A DNA stretch of 44,648 nt from Lysobacter sp. (GTDB taxonomy: Bacteria; Pseudomonadota; Gammaproteobacteria; Xanthomonadales; Xanthomonadaceae): positions 1 through 44,648 of the forward strand of contig JAJAYW010000206.1 of NCBI GenBank assembly GCA_026786005.1. Reading direction: 5' to 3'. Of the stretch, positions 30,041 through 39,985 are shown piece after piece. The stretch's first letter is position 1; each line of letters opens with the position of its first letter. The position numbers and the translations under genes were made by a program. The notes below the pieces were generated by a model, which made no database searches, was not told where the DNA came from, and worked only from the letters and a program-made list of their open reading frames with translations.

Positions 30041-31483
30041 TCACGCCTGAGTCCCGCCAACAGTAATCCCCTCGATCAGCAACGAAGGCTGGCCCACGCC
30101 CACCGGCACGCTCTGCCCGTCCTTGCCGCAGACGCCGACGCCTTCGTCAAGCGCAAGATCGTGGCCGATCATTTTCACTTTCTGCATCGTCTCAGGGCCG
30201 TTGCCGATCAGCGTCGCGCCCTTGACCGGCGCGGTGATCCTGCCGTCCTCGATCAGGTAGGCCTCGGTCGCGGAGAATACGTATTTTCCCGACGTGATAT
30301 CGACCTGCCCGCCGCCGAAATTCACCGCGTACAAACCCTTCTTGACCGAACGAATCATCTCTTCGGGATCGTGTGGGCCGGCCAGCATGTAGGTGTTGGT
30401 CATGCGCGGCATGGTCAGGTGTGCGAACGATTCGCGGCGGCCGTTGCCGGTGGGCGCGACACCCATCAAGCGCGCGTTGAGCGTGTCCTGCATCAAGCCG
30501 ACCAGCACGCCGTCCTCGATCAGGGTGTTGCATTGCGTCGGCGTGCCTTCGTCATCGACGTTCAACGAACCGCGGCGGCCCGGCAGCGTGCCGTCATCGA
30601 CGATGGTCACGCCCGGCGATGCGACGCGCTGTCCCATGCGCCCTGCATACGTGCTGGTGCCCTTGCGGTTGAAGTCGCCCTCGAGGCCATGGCCAACGGC
30701 CTCGTGCAGCAACACGCCGGGCCAGCCCGCGCCCAGCACCACCGGCATGACGCCTGCCGGTGCATCGATCGCTTCGAGATTCACCAGCGCCTGGCGCAAG
30801 GCTTCGCGCGCCCACGTTTCCGGTTTTCCGCCACCCAACAATTCGACGTAGGAATAGCGACCGCCGCCGCCGCCGTGTCCCGATTCGCGGCGACCGTTCT
30901 GTTCGACGATCACCTGCACGCTGAACCGCACCAGCGGCCGCACGTCGGCGGCGAGGACACCGTCGCTGCGCGCCACCAGGATCGTGTCGACCCCACCCGC
31001 CAGACTGACCGTGACCTGCTGTACCCGCGGATCGGCGGCGCGCAGCAACTTGTCGATCTTGCGCAAGGCTTCGACCTTGTCCTCGTTGCCGAGCGCATCG
31101 ATCGGATCGACCGGCGCATACAGCGCGCGACCATCACCGGGCACCAGCGCACGCGCGACATGCGCACTGCCGTCGCGCGCGATTGCACGCGCGGAATGCG
31201 CCGCCGACAGCAACGCTTCGGCATTGATGTCATCGGAATAGGCGAAGCCGGTCTTCTCCCCCGAAATCGCGCGCACGCCGACGCCCTGTTCGATCGAATG
31301 CGCCCCGTCCTTGACGATGCCATCCTCGACGCTCCAGCTTTCGCGGCGTGCATGCTGGAAATACAGGTCGCCGAAGTCGATCCCCGGCCCGAGCAGCGTG
31401 CCGAATGCACGATCCAGTCCGTTGGTGTCGAGGCCGCTGGGGAGCAGCAGGCGGGATTGCGCGAGGGTGAGGGATTGGGTCAT
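30041..31483 (-). CDS. tldD: Metalloprotease TldD
   Basis: [53 protein letters not shown] zinc motif. Confidence 0.96.
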   Translation of the reverse strand: MTQSLTLAQSRLLLPSGLDTNGLDRAFGTLLGPGIDFGDLYFQHARRESWSVEDGIVKDGAHSIEQGVGVRAISGEKTGFAYSDDINAEALLSAAHSARAIARDGSAHVARALVPGDGRALYAPVDPIDALGNEDKVEALRKIDKLLRAADPRVQQVTVSLAGGVDTILVARSDGVLAADVRPLVRFSVQVIVEQNGRRESGHGGGGGRYSYVELLGGGKPETWAREALRQALVNLEAIDAPAGVMPVVLGAGWPGVLLHEAVGHGLEGDFNRKGTSTYAGRMGQRVASPGVTIVDDGTLPGRRGSLNVDDEGTPTQCNTLIEDGVLVGLMQDTLNARLMGVAPTGNGRRESFAHLTMPRMTNTYMLAGPHDPEEMIRSVKKGLYAVNFGGGQVDITSGKYVFSATEAYLIEDGRITAPVKGATLIGNGPETMQKVKMIGHDLALDEGVGVCGKDGQSVPVGVGQPSLLIEGITVGGTQA

Positions 31484-31542
31484 GTGGAGTTCGATTATTT
31501 CGTTGAAGAGTTGATGACTGGCGGTTCGTTTCTGCACGTTTT

Positions 31543-31612
31543 TGCAGGAGCGCGCCAGGGCGCGATGGGGCGTTACCGGGAAAGCCACATCGCGCCCAGG
31601 TGCGCTCCTGCA
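31543..31612. repeat. REP-like palindromic element, family A (terminal variant)
   Basis: TGCAGGAGCGCGCCAGGGCGCGATGGGGC...GCCACATCGCGCCCAGGTGCGCTCCTGCA. Confidence 0.9.
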
Positions 31613-31658
31613 AAGGCACATGCCTGACCATACAAACATGCGGGCTTCGGCGATCGAA

Positions 31659-34600
31659 TCAACCCGAAGGCACCGCTTCCCGCACGGTCACGCGCGACTG
31701 CTGGCGTCCAATCACCTCGACCTTGGGATCCTTCCACGGCCCGGTGACCCGATAGGTCTTGGCCGCCATCTGCCCAAGCGGCTTCCTCAACACCGCATTG
31801 GCCGCCGCGCCGATCGCGGCGCCGACCGGGCCACCTGCAATCGCGCCAACGGCTGTCAGCAGGTTGCCGGCCTTGGGCCGCACTTCGATGGTCTGATCGA
31901 ACTGCTGCGCACGCAGATCAGCGGCGCCGCGGATGCGGATTTCCGCGGCCGGGCCGTCGATGACCAGGTCGTCGCTACGGGCGCGGCCATTGCCGAAACG
32001 TATGTTGCCGCTGATGCGGTTGAAGGCGAATCCCTTGTTGAAGAAATCGCGAAAATCCAGGGTCAGACGCCGCGGAAGTTCGGCCAGGCTGAGCAGGCCG
32101 AGAACGCGGCCGGCGCCGGGTTCGATCTGGACCAGCCGGCCCTCCTTCGCCACAAGATTCAATGTCCCATCGAGCTGTTCCAGCTTGAACGCCGCCGGAC
32201 TGCCGGGCCAGTTGGCATCGAACTTCGCCGTGCCCTTGCCGCCTGCAAGCCGGCCGCCGAAACCGAAACCCGTCAGCAATGCGCCGAAGTCGTCGCTGTC
32301 GATCGCCACGCCCAATCGCGTCCGCGCGGCAGTGCCGCGGCCGAGCCAGTCGCCGTTGAGATCGATGCGCTGTTTGGGCGCACGCAATTGCAACTGTTCG
32401 ATGCGCATGCCGCCCGCGACCGGACGCGTGCGCAATTTCGCGGTGCCGAACGCGGCAGTGCCAAAGCGGAAATCGGCCACGTCGATGGCCAGTGGTGGAA
32501 TCTTGCCTGGGTCCAGCTCGTCCGTGACCGGAGCCGCCACCGCCGCGATGCGGTCCGCTTGGTTGCCTGTAACCGGCGTCGCCGATCGCCAATGCAAACG
32601 CTCCAGGCGTCCTGCGATCGCAGCGCCATCACCCTGCGGAACCATCAACGCGCCGGCGAGCGAGTCGCCTTGCAACTGGATCGCCGTGCCGTTGTTGGCG
32701 GCCGCAACCTGCAACCGCGTGTTGCGGAATGCGCCCCCCAGCAACAACAAACGATCGGCGGTGACATCGATCCGTCGCAACACGAGGCCGCTGCCCTTTC
32801 CGTTACTGCCCTTGGCGTCGCCACTCTTTGCAATTCCGATCCAGCCGATGGCATCCAGCGTCGCCGCACGCCCGGTCGCGATCAATCCGGACGCGGGCGC
32901 CGGTTCGTTGACACTGCCCGCGCCGAGCACGGCACGGATGCCGGTCTGGCCGTTGCTGCTGCGCGCGCGCACGGCCATCAGGTTGCCGAGCGCGACTCTC
33001 ACTTCACCCGTGCCGATCGGCAACGGGATGTCGACCGTCGTCGGCAAGGCCGCGCCTGCGGATTTGTTGAGGGGCGCTGGCAAGGTGAGTGCCGTGCCGA
33101 CCAGGTTCGAGCGTAACTGCACGCGGCTCGGCGTTTGCTGCGCGACACTGCCTGGATTGCCGGACTTGGGGATCGCCAGTGCCACCGTCCACGTCGAGCG
33201 TCCATCCAGATGCGGCTTGAGCCATGCCAGGGTCGGTGCGCGATCGATCAGGTCGTCGGCGGCAATCGTCGCATCGAGTTCGGCCTCGAAGCCCTGGCCC
33301 TTGTCGCGCGCATATTCACCGGCCCGCAGGCTCAAACGACCGGGTTGATTGTCGTGACGCACCGCGAGTTTCTCGGCGCCGAACCCGCCGCGGCCGAAAT
33401 CGATGTTGCCTCGGACATCACTGAAGGTGAGCTTGAGGTCGCGGTCAACCAGTGTTGCGCCGAGTAACTGGACGTTGCCATCGAGTGTCTGCCGTGGAGC
33501 ATCGCGATACAGAGGCTGGTTCAATTTCATGTCGACGTTCGCGGGGCCACGCGCATCGAGCCTGGCCAGCGTCGCCGCGTTGGTTTTCTGCAGCGGACTC
33601 TGTTTGAGCAACGCCAGCATTTTCGCCGCGTCGCCACCGCCTTGTGCATCCACGGTCAATTCGGCCCGCGCAAAATTCGGAATCTCCGCGTGCATCGCAC
33701 GAACGCCGACGCCGGCGATCACGCCCTTGCCATCGAGCGTCATGCCATTGTCGATGAACGCGACATCGGCTTCGATGGCATCAAGCGCGGGCCAGTCGGG
33801 ATGGAACTTGATGTTGCCGCGACGAATCGTGGCAATTGCCTCGGAGCGCCCGTTGCCATCACGGAACGGCCAGTCGTCGAGATCGCCGGAAATCATCGCG
33901 CGGCCGTCGTGGAGCGTGCCGCTGACCAATGCCGCATCCAGCCAGCGGATCAGGTTCGGTGACATCCGATGGCGCACCCACAACGTTTTCGCTGCGGCGA
34001 ACGAGAGATCGCCCAACGATGCGGCGAGATCGATCTGTGGCCGCGTGCCATCGCCCTGGAACAGCAGGCCGCCACGCAGGTCCGCGCTGTAACTGGATCC
34101 CGCCAGTCGCAACGCATCCGTGCCGACGCGCCATCCCGCGCCTTCGCGCCAGCCTGCAATCGCGCCGGTCGCATTGATGTCATGGGCCGCGCCAAATCCG
34201 CGCGGCCAATCGAGACGAAGCCTGGCAGCGGAGTCGAGTTGCAGTGAAAACCCTTCGCTATCGCCATGCAACTCGCCGCCGATGCCACTGATCCCCGGCG
34301 CATCGCCGACCGCGGCAAAGGCGACCTGACGCAGCACACCATCCGCGCGCATGCGGCCACCCTGCACGCCTGCAACCGTGACGCGCTCGAGATGCGCCGA
34401 GGGCCTGGCCTGCGACAACCACCGACGCAGGCCGGGATCGAGTTGATCGCTCAGCGCAGCCACGGCCAGCAGCGGGCCGGCATCGATGCTGTGGGCAACC
34501 AGCGCGTAACGGCGGCCGCCCGCGACGATCAAGCCATCCATGCTTTGCGTGGTCTTGTCGGTCGTGATGCGCATCCGCGGTGCATCGAAGCGCCAGCCGC

Positions 34601-35513
34601 CGTCGACCGTCTGCCAACGCGCACGCGTTTCGACCTTGTCGAAACGGGCACGTGCAGCAACGGTCGTCGTACTCCCGCCCGCACCTTGCAAGACCAGATC
34701 ATCCAGTTCTGCATCGACCGTGATGTTCGCGATCCGGTGCGCACTCAATTCGCCCCACGCCTGTGCGCGGCCGCTGCCGCTCTGCGCCGCGACACCTGCG
34801 AACCGCAGCAACGGCGACCACGCGGTCAGGTCTGCCTGCCGTGACCCCGCGTAGACCCGTCCATTGCCGCGTTTGCGATCGAAATCCAGCACCGCATCGA
34901 TCGGCGTCGCATCGCGCGCGATCACCCCGCGCACACCGGCGCGCACACGATCGCCATTGACCTGCATGCGCAGATCGATGTCCGGAAGCTGCACATCGAT
35001 GCCCATCGACGGCGCGATGATCGCAAGCTTGCCGTCGATCACCTGCAGTTCGCCCAGTCCTTCGAGCGTTTGCAACGGGTCGGCGCCTCGCTGTTGCTGC
35101 CCCGGCAGGCCGCGGACGGTCCAACGCCCGTCCGCGCTGCGCTCGAGCGTCAACGACAGGCCGCGCAAGCGCAATTCGGTGAACGAACGGCCCGGCAGCA
35201 GGCCCGCGTATTGCGCCACCAGGATTTCGGCTGCGCCGATCGGCACCGCGTTGCGACCCGCACCGATGCGCAGTCCGTCCAGCCGCAACAACGGTCCGCG
35301 CCGCGTCCAGGCAGTTTCAACACGATCGAACGCGACCGGCCGACCAGCGCGTTCACTGAGCCACGCCGCGATCTTGTCGGGATGACGCTCGGCCATCGGC
35401 AGCAACTGGCTGGTGACCGCCGCAACCAGCGCCATCAGGATCAGGACCGCAGCGATGCCGTACCACACGCCGCGGTGCAGCAGGCGGGCTTGCCGGCGGA
35501 AAAGAGTGGGCAT
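31659..35513 (-). CDS. yhdP: YhdP family (AsmA-like) envelope protein
   Basis: 1284 aa, N-terminal TM ([21 protein letters not shown]), [34 protein letters not shown]-terminal [46 protein letters not shown]. Confidence 0.9.
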   Translation of the reverse strand: MPTLFRRQARLLHRGVWYGIAAVLILMALVAAVTSQLLPMAERHPDKIAAWLSERAGRPVAFDRVETAWTRRGPLLRLDGLRIGAGRNAVPIGAAEILVAQYAGLLPGRSFTELRLRGLSLTLERSADGRWTVRGLPGQQQRGADPLQTLEGLGELQVIDGKLAIIAPSMGIDVQLPDIDLRMQVNGDRVRAGVRGVIARDATPIDAVLDFDRKRGNGRVYAGSRQADLTAWSPLLRFAGVAAQSGSGRAQAWGELSAHRIANITVDAELDDLVLQGAGGSTTTVAARARFDKVETRARWQTVDGGWRFDAPRMRITTDKTTQSMDGLIVAGGRRYALVAHSIDAGPLLAVAALSDQLDPGLRRWLSQARPSAHLERVTVAGVQGGRMRADGVLRQVAFAAVGDAPGISGIGGELHGDSEGFSLQLDSAARLRLDWPRGFGAAHDINATGAIAGWREGAGWRVGTDALRLAGSSYSADLRGGLLFQGDGTRPQIDLAASLGDLSFAAAKTLWVRHRMSPNLIRWLDAALVSGTLHDGRAMISGDLDDWPFRDGNGRSEAIATIRRGNIKFHPDWPALDAIEADVAFIDNGMTLDGKGVIAGVGVRAMHAEIPNFARAELTVDAQGGGDAAKMLALLKQSPLQKTNAATLARLDARGPANVDMKLNQPLYRDAPRQTLDGNVQLLGATLVDRDLKLTFSDVRGNIDFGRGGFGAEKLAVRHDNQPGRLSLRAGEYARDKGQGFEAELDATIAADDLIDRAPTLAWLKPHLDGRSTWTVALAIPKSGNPGSVAQQTPSRVQLRSNLVGTALTLPAPLNKSAGAALPTTVDIPLPIGTGEVRVALGNLMAVRARSSNGQTGIRAVLGAGSVNEPAPASGLIATGRAATLDAIGWIGIAKSGDAKGSNGKGSGLVLRRIDVTADRLLLLGGAFRNTRLQVAAANNGTAIQLQGDSLAGALMVPQGDGAAIAGRLERLHWRSATPVTGNQADRIAAVAAPVTDELDPGKIPPLAIDVADFRFGTAAFGTAKLRTRPVAGGMRIEQLQLRAPKQRIDLNGDWLGRGTAARTRLGVAIDSDDFGALLTGFGFGGRLAGGKGTAKFDANWPGSPAAFKLEQLDGTLNLVAKEGRLVQIEPGAGRVLGLLSLAELPRRLTLDFRDFFNKGFAFNRISGNIRFGNGRARSDDLVIDGPAAEIRIRGAADLRAQQFDQTIEVRPKAGNLLTAVGAIAGGPVGAAIGAAANAVLRKPLGQMAAKTYRVTGPWKDPKVEVIGRQQSRVTVREAVPSG

Positions 35514-35534
35514 CAGGCGGGCACGTCCGTGGTC

Positions 35535-35637
35535 GGGACGCGGGGCTGGGGATTGAGGACTAGGGACAAGCTCCGCTCTACTAAATCAAAAACGACCGGG
35601 ACTTTCCCAGCCTCCAGTCCCCAGCCCCCAACCCCCG
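35535..35637. repeat. Inverted pair of G-rich 7-nt tandem arrays, family G7, site 4
   Basis: Left: GGGACGC GGGGCTG GGGATTG AGGACTA GGGACAA; right arm reverse complement: GGGGGTT GGGGGCT GGGGACT GGAGGCT GGGAAAG. Confidence 0.8.
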
Positions 35638-35642
35638 CTCTT

Positions 35643-37127
35643 TCAAAGCAGTACGACATCGAACTGCTCCTGCAAATACTGGTCGTCCGGCTGGAAGCGG
35701 ATGGACTTGCCGAGGAATTCCTCAAGCTCGGCGACCGCGGCGGATTCCTCGTCGGTGATGCGCGCGACCACTTTCGGCGATGCGATCACCAGCAGCCGCG
35801 CCGCCTCGAACTGGCGCACGGCGCGGGTGATCTCGCGGAAGATTTCGTAGGTCACTGTCTCGCTGGTCTTGAACGTGCCGCGGCCGCCGCATTCCTGGCA
35901 TGGCTCGGACAATTGCCGCTCCAGGCTTTCGATGGTGCGCTTGCGCGTCATCTCCACCAAGCCCAACGGCGAGAAGTCGTAGACAGTGGTCTTGGCGTGG
36001 TCCTTGACCAGCGATTTCTCCAGCGTACGCAGCACCTGGCGGCGATGTTCGGCATCGGCCATGTCGATGAAGTCTATGATGATGATGCCGCCGAGGTTGC
36101 GCAGGCGCAGTTGCCGCGCGACCGATTGCGCGGCCTCCAGGTTGGTGCGGTAGACGGTCTCCTCGAGGTTGCGCTGGCCGACGAACGAGCCCGTGTTGAC
36201 GTCGACCGTGGTCATCGCCTCGGTCTGGTCGATGACCAGGTAACCGCCGGATTTCAGCGGCACGTCCTTGAGCAGCGCGCGCTGGATTTCATCCTCGACG
36301 CCATACAGGTCGAAGATCGGACGCGCGCCGCTGTAGTGCTCGATCTTGTCGTCCAGTCCCGGCATATATTGCGCGGCGAACGCGCGCAACTTGTCGCAGG
36401 TCTCGCGCGAATCGACCTTCACTTTTTCCACGTCGCGACGGATCAAATCGCGCACCGCGCGCAACGGCAGGTTGAGGTCCTCGTACACGCAGATGCCGAC
36501 GCGCGATTCCGTGGAACGTTGCTCGACCAGCGCCCAGGCGCGGCTCAGATAGCCGATGTCCTCCGCCAGCGCCTCCGCCGACTGGCCTTCGGCGTTGGTG
36601 CGGACGATGTAGCCGTGTTCGCCGCTGTCGGCCAGTTCGGACACGATCGACTTCAAGCGCGCGCGTTCGCTTTCGTCTTCGATGCGCGCCGAGACGCCGA
36701 CCACATTCGACTGCGACAGCAACACCATGTAGCGCGACGGAATGCTGAGTTGCGTGGTCAGTCGCGCGCCCTTGCCGCCGATGGGGTCCTTGACGACCTG
36801 GACGATGATCTCCTGTCCTTCGCGTATCAGCTCGCTGATCGGTTTTGGCGGCGCGGACGGCAATTCGGTGCCATCGCCTTGCGAACTCGGCACCGGCGCG
36901 GCCTTGAAGATGTCGTTGGCATGCAGGAACGCGGCGCGATCCAGGCCGATCTCGACAAATGCCGCCTGCATCCCCGGCATGACCCGCTGCACGCGACCCT
37001 TGTAGATGTTGCCGACCACGCCGCGCCGCCAGCCGCGCTCGATGTGCAATTCCTGCAGCATGCCGTTCTCGACCACGGCGACGCGTGTCTCGCGAGGGGT
37101 GACGTTGACCAGGATTTCTTCGGTCAT
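35643..37127 (-). CDS. rng: Ribonuclease G
   Basis: MTEEILVNVTPRETRVAVVENGMLQELHIERGWRRGVVGNIYKGRVQRVMPGMQAAFVEIG; GGYLVIDQTEAMTTVDVNTG; CQECGGRG. Confidence 0.96.
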   Translation of the reverse strand: MTEEILVNVTPRETRVAVVENGMLQELHIERGWRRGVVGNIYKGRVQRVMPGMQAAFVEIGLDRAAFLHANDIFKAAPVPSSQGDGTELPSAPPKPISELIREGQEIIVQVVKDPIGGKGARLTTQLSIPSRYMVLLSQSNVVGVSARIEDESERARLKSIVSELADSGEHGYIVRTNAEGQSAEALAEDIGYLSRAWALVEQRSTESRVGICVYEDLNLPLRAVRDLIRRDVEKVKVDSRETCDKLRAFAAQYMPGLDDKIEHYSGARPIFDLYGVEDEIQRALLKDVPLKSGGYLVIDQTEAMTTVDVNTGSFVGQRNLEETVYRTNLEAAQSVARQLRLRNLGGIIIIDFIDMADAEHRRQVLRTLEKSLVKDHAKTTVYDFSPLGLVEMTRKRTIESLERQLSEPCQECGGRGTFKTSETVTYEIFREITRAVRQFEAARLLVIASPKVVARITDEESAAVAELEEFLGKSIRFQPDDQYLQEQFDVVLL

Positions 37128-37142
37128 GATGGGAGCAACCGC

Positions 37143-37333
37143 TGTTTTTTTGCCGCTGATTTACCCGGATTAACGCGGATAAAACTTGGAAATGCCTTAT
37201 CCGCGTTCATCGGATTTGATCCGCGGCGAAATCTGCTCATCGCACGTCTGTTTTTTGCCGCTGATTTACGTGGATCAACGCGGATAAAACTCAAGAATGC
37301 TTTATCCGTTTTCATCCGACCTGATCCGCGGCC
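37143..37333. repeat. Two direct copies (period ~105 bp) of an ~85-bp stem-loop repeat
   Basis: GTTTTTTTGCCGCTGATTTACCCGGATTAACGCGGATAAAACTTGGAAATGCCTTATCCGCGTTCATCGGATTTGATCCGCGGC and a close second copy. Confidence 0.88.
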
Positions 37334-37914
37334 ACATGTGCTTGTCCCACATCCATTCCGAATTCCCGAAACAGCCGCGCAGTCTCGAACAATGGCAAGC
37401 CCATCACGCCCGAGTAGCTGCCCGCGAGATGCGTGATGAATGTCGCGGCCAAACCCTGGATCGCATAGGCGCCGGCCTTCCCTTCCCATTCGCCGCTCGC
37501 GAGGTAGCGCTCGATGTCTTCATCGCCAAGCGTGGCGAACGTCACTTCAGAAACCGACACCGCCTGCACTTCACGCGACGCCGAAACCAGCGACACCGCT
37601 GAAATGACCTGATGGGTTTGTCCCGACAAGCGACGCAACATCGCGGCAGCGTCCGCCGCGCCGCGCGGCTTGCCGAAGACTTCGTCGCCCAGCACCACTT
37701 CGGTGTCGGCACCGAGCACGACGGCATCGCGCACGGCCATTACCTGCAGCAGACCCGCACCGGATTTTTCCCGCGCCACGCGGCGCACGTAATCTTCGGG
37801 CGGTTCGGCGGGGTCGCGTTGTTCGGGCACGTCGAGATCGAGCACGCCAAACTCCAGCCCGAGGCGGGTCAGCAATTCGGCGCGGCGAGGGGAGCGCGAG
37901 GCAAGATGCAGCAT
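37312..37914 (-). CDS. maf: Maf family nucleotide pyrophosphatase
   Basis: [73 protein letters not shown]. Confidence 0.95.
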   Translation of the reverse strand: MLHLASRSPRRAELLTRLGLEFGVLDLDVPEQRDPAEPPEDYVRRVAREKSGAGLLQVMAVRDAVVLGADTEVVLGDEVFGKPRGAADAAAMLRRLSGQTHQVISAVSLVSASREVQAVSVSEVTFATLGDEDIERYLASGEWEGKAGAYAIQGLAATFITHLAGSYSGVMGLPLFETARLFREFGMDVGQAHVAADQVG

Positions 37915-38063
37915 TGTCCGAGGATAACCCGCACCTCCGTGATCAAGCCCGCCGCGGGCTAAACCGCATCCAGTGTCACTGAGGGCCAATAACCCCGCCA
38001 CGGCTCACGGCACGTTAACCGCACACCGAACACCCTTCCCCTCGATGTCATCCGGAGCTTTCC

Positions 38064-38807
38064 ATGTCGCGATTTTCCGTCCGCCCCCTGTTGCTTGCCA
38101 CCGCCCTCGCCTCGAGCCTGATCATGACCTCAGCCTGCGCACAGAATGCCGCTCCCGGCGGCTATGCGATCCCCGCCGATGGCACGTTGTTGTCGGTGTC
38201 CGCGCAAGCCGAATCAAAGCGCGTGCCCGATGTCGCCACGATGTCCACCGGTGTCGTCACGCAAGCAGCCGATGCCAACACCGCGATGCGCCAGAACGCC
38301 GAGCAAATGGCCAAGGTGGTCGCCGCGATCAAGGCCGCGGGTGTGGCCGAACGCGACATACAGACCAGCGGCATCAGCCTCAATCCGCAGTACCGCTACG
38401 CCGAGAACCAACCACCCACGATCAACGGTTACCAGGCCAGCAACACGGTCAACATGAAGGTGCGCGACATCGGCAAGCTCGGCAAGGTGCTCGACACGCT
38501 GGTGGCGCAGGGCGCGAACCAGGTCAACGGGCCTAGTTTCGAGGTCGACAAGCCGGACGAGGCGTATGACGAGGCGCGGTTGTCGGCGCTGAAAAAAGCC
38601 GAGGCGCGTGCGAAAACCTACGCTGATGCGATGGGCCTGCGCGTCCGTCGCATTGTCAGCATCTCGGAAGGCGCCGGTTTCCAGCCACCCATGCCGATGA
38701 TACGGATGCAGGCGATGGATGCGATGGCGAGCAAGGAAACCTCGGTGTCGCCCGGCGAGACCACGCTCAGCGCCAACCTCGATGTCGTCTTTGAGTTGGG
38801 AAAATAA
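38064..38807 (+). CDS. SIMPL (DUF541) domain-containing periplasmic protein
   Basis: Signal sequence; LLSVSAQAESKRVPDVATMSTGVVTQAADANTAMRQNAEQMAKVVAAIKAAGVAERDIQTSGISLNPQY. Confidence 0.9.
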   Translation: MSRFSVRPLLLATALASSLIMTSACAQNAAPGGYAIPADGTLLSVSAQAESKRVPDVATMSTGVVTQAADANTAMRQNAEQMAKVVAAIKAAGVAERDIQTSGISLNPQYRYAENQPPTINGYQASNTVNMKVRDIGKLGKVLDTLVAQGANQVNGPSFEVDKPDEAYDEARLSALKKAEARAKTYADAMGLRVRRIVSISEGAGFQPPMPMIRMQAMDAMASKETSVSPGETTLSANLDVVFELGK

Positions 38808-38808
38808 A

Positions 38809-38988
38809 ATGAGTGCCCCCGAGAAAACAACGCCTCCGGCTACCAATCCCAAGGCCGGACACAATCCGGGCTATGCGGAACCACAACCGCGCGACAAGGA
38901 GGACGCGCGTAATCCGGAGCCGGAACACAAACGCAATCCGGACGACGGCGGGCTGACGCGCGAGCCGGAGAAGACACCCGGCGCGTGA
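38809..38988 (+). CDS. Small charged, low-complexity hypothetical protein
   Basis: MSAPEKTTPPATNPKAGHNPGYAEPQPRDKEDARNPEPEHKRNPDDGGLTREPEKTPGA directly after the SIMPL gene. Confidence 0.5.
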   Translation: MSAPEKTTPPATNPKAGHNPGYAEPQPRDKEDARNPEPEHKRNPDDGGLTREPEKTPGA

Positions 38989-39015
38989 AGAACACGTCCC
39001 GCGTCGTTACAAACC

Positions 39016-39042
39016 GACCCGCCATGTGCGGGTCTCTTTTTT
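39016..39042 (+). terminator. Rho-independent terminator
   Basis: GACCCGC-CATGT-GCGGGTC followed by TCTTTTTT. Confidence 0.8.
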
Positions 39043-39200
39043 GCAATTCCATTCGTCACGTATTCCGCACCGGTCGTCCGCCGACCATTGCCGAACCGCT
39101 GCATCCGGCGCAGCGTGGAATCACGGCGTCGCCGACCTCCAACCCCGTCGGCGGCGTCCATGCGTTGTTCCTGTCGAAGGTCAATCAACGGAGGTGGGTC

Positions 39201-39872
39201 ATGGTGCGTACTCAACGTTCAAGCTTTGGATTCCCGCATCTTGCGCAACGTCCGGATGCGGGCCGTATCGCCGGCATCTCCGCAGCAATCGCGATCCACG
39301 TCCTTGCATTGATGGTGTTGCTGGCGCCGATGTCACCTCCGCCGGTCACAGCGCTTGAAGATCGCCATACACCGCCCGATCTACCCCGCACACCTGTAAC
39401 ACCGCCTCCCCGCCCTGAGCCCGTCCCGGTCGTCAGGAATGCAGCCCCTAGGCCACAAACCGCTGTGCAACCACGGCAATCCGCAACGCCGGTCATCGAC
39501 AATGAAGTCATCGTCGATAACGGCAACATCGCTGTCGAAACAGCAACGATATCGACTGAGACAATCGACGCAGGGTCTGTGGTGTCCATGCCACTTGCCG
39601 GTGCCTATCTTGAATACGCCAACGCGCCACCACCGGTGTACCCGCGCGCCGCCCTGCGCGACCGCCTGACCGGAACGGTGATGCTGGAAGTGCTGGTGGA
39701 TATCGACGGCCGCCCGCTCGACGTGAAAATCGCGCAAAGCAGCGGCCACCGCGAACTCGATCGTGCTGCGCTCGAGCATGTCCTCAAACGGTGGACGTTC
39801 CGTCCCGCAATGAAGAACGGGCAAGCGGTGCAAGCGACAGGTCTGGTGCCGATCGCGTTCAATCTGCGCTGA
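39201..39872 (+). CDS. Energy transducer TonB family protein
   Basis: Single N-terminal TM, Pro-rich linker, C-terminal PPPVYPRAALRDRLTGTVMLEVLVDIDGRPLDVKIAQSSGHRELDRAALEHVLKRWTFRPA. Confidence 0.92.
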   Translation: MVRTQRSSFGFPHLAQRPDAGRIAGISAAIAIHVLALMVLLAPMSPPPVTALEDRHTPPDLPRTPVTPPPRPEPVPVVRNAAPRPQTAVQPRQSATPVIDNEVIVDNGNIAVETATISTETIDAGSVVSMPLAGAYLEYANAPPPVYPRAALRDRLTGTVMLEVLVDIDGRPLDVKIAQSSGHRELDRAALEHVLKRWTFRPAMKNGQAVQATGLVPIAFNLR

Positions 39873-39898
39873 CGCTCCCCGATAACCAACCGACTTCC

Positions 39899-39977
39899 TG
39901 TAGGAGCGCACCTGGGCGCGATGAGGCTTTATCGGTAGTATCGGTAGAGCCCAATCGCGCCCAGGTGCGCTCCTACA
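39899..39977. repeat. REP-like palindromic element, family A, with 9-nt tandem duplication in the loop
   Basis: TGTAGGAGCGCACCTGGGCGCGATGAGGCTT TATCGGTAG TATCGGTAG AGCCCAATCGCGCCCAGGTGCGCTCCTACA. Confidence 0.9.
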
Positions 39978-39985
39978 ATGTGCAC

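Noticed and set aside
27815-31483. pmbA-darP-tldD as an unusual bacteriocin/peptide-maturation cluster
   Set aside because: TldD/TldE with adjacent YjgA is a common gammaproteobacterial arrangement; no precursor peptide gene seen nearby.
30161-31627. 488-aa plus-strand ORF
   Set aside because: Antisense shadow of tldD, no recognisable motifs.
31542-33348. Plus-strand ORFs of 524 and 471 aa
   Set aside because: Antisense to yhdP; the first also begins within a REP-like repeat.
37143-37333. Possible CRISPR array from direct repeats
   Set aside because: Only two copies with a ~20-bp spacer and long hairpin units; no cas genes nearby.
35070-37436. 788-aa plus-strand ORF
   Set aside because: Antisense to rng and yhdP; Arg/Asp/Gln-rich translation typical of GC-rich shadow frames. 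RNase G on the minus strand is unmistakable.
38809-38988. Small charged protein as a toxin/antitoxin or effector
   Set aside because: No partner gene or motif; low-complexity charged sequence only supports a hypothetical call.
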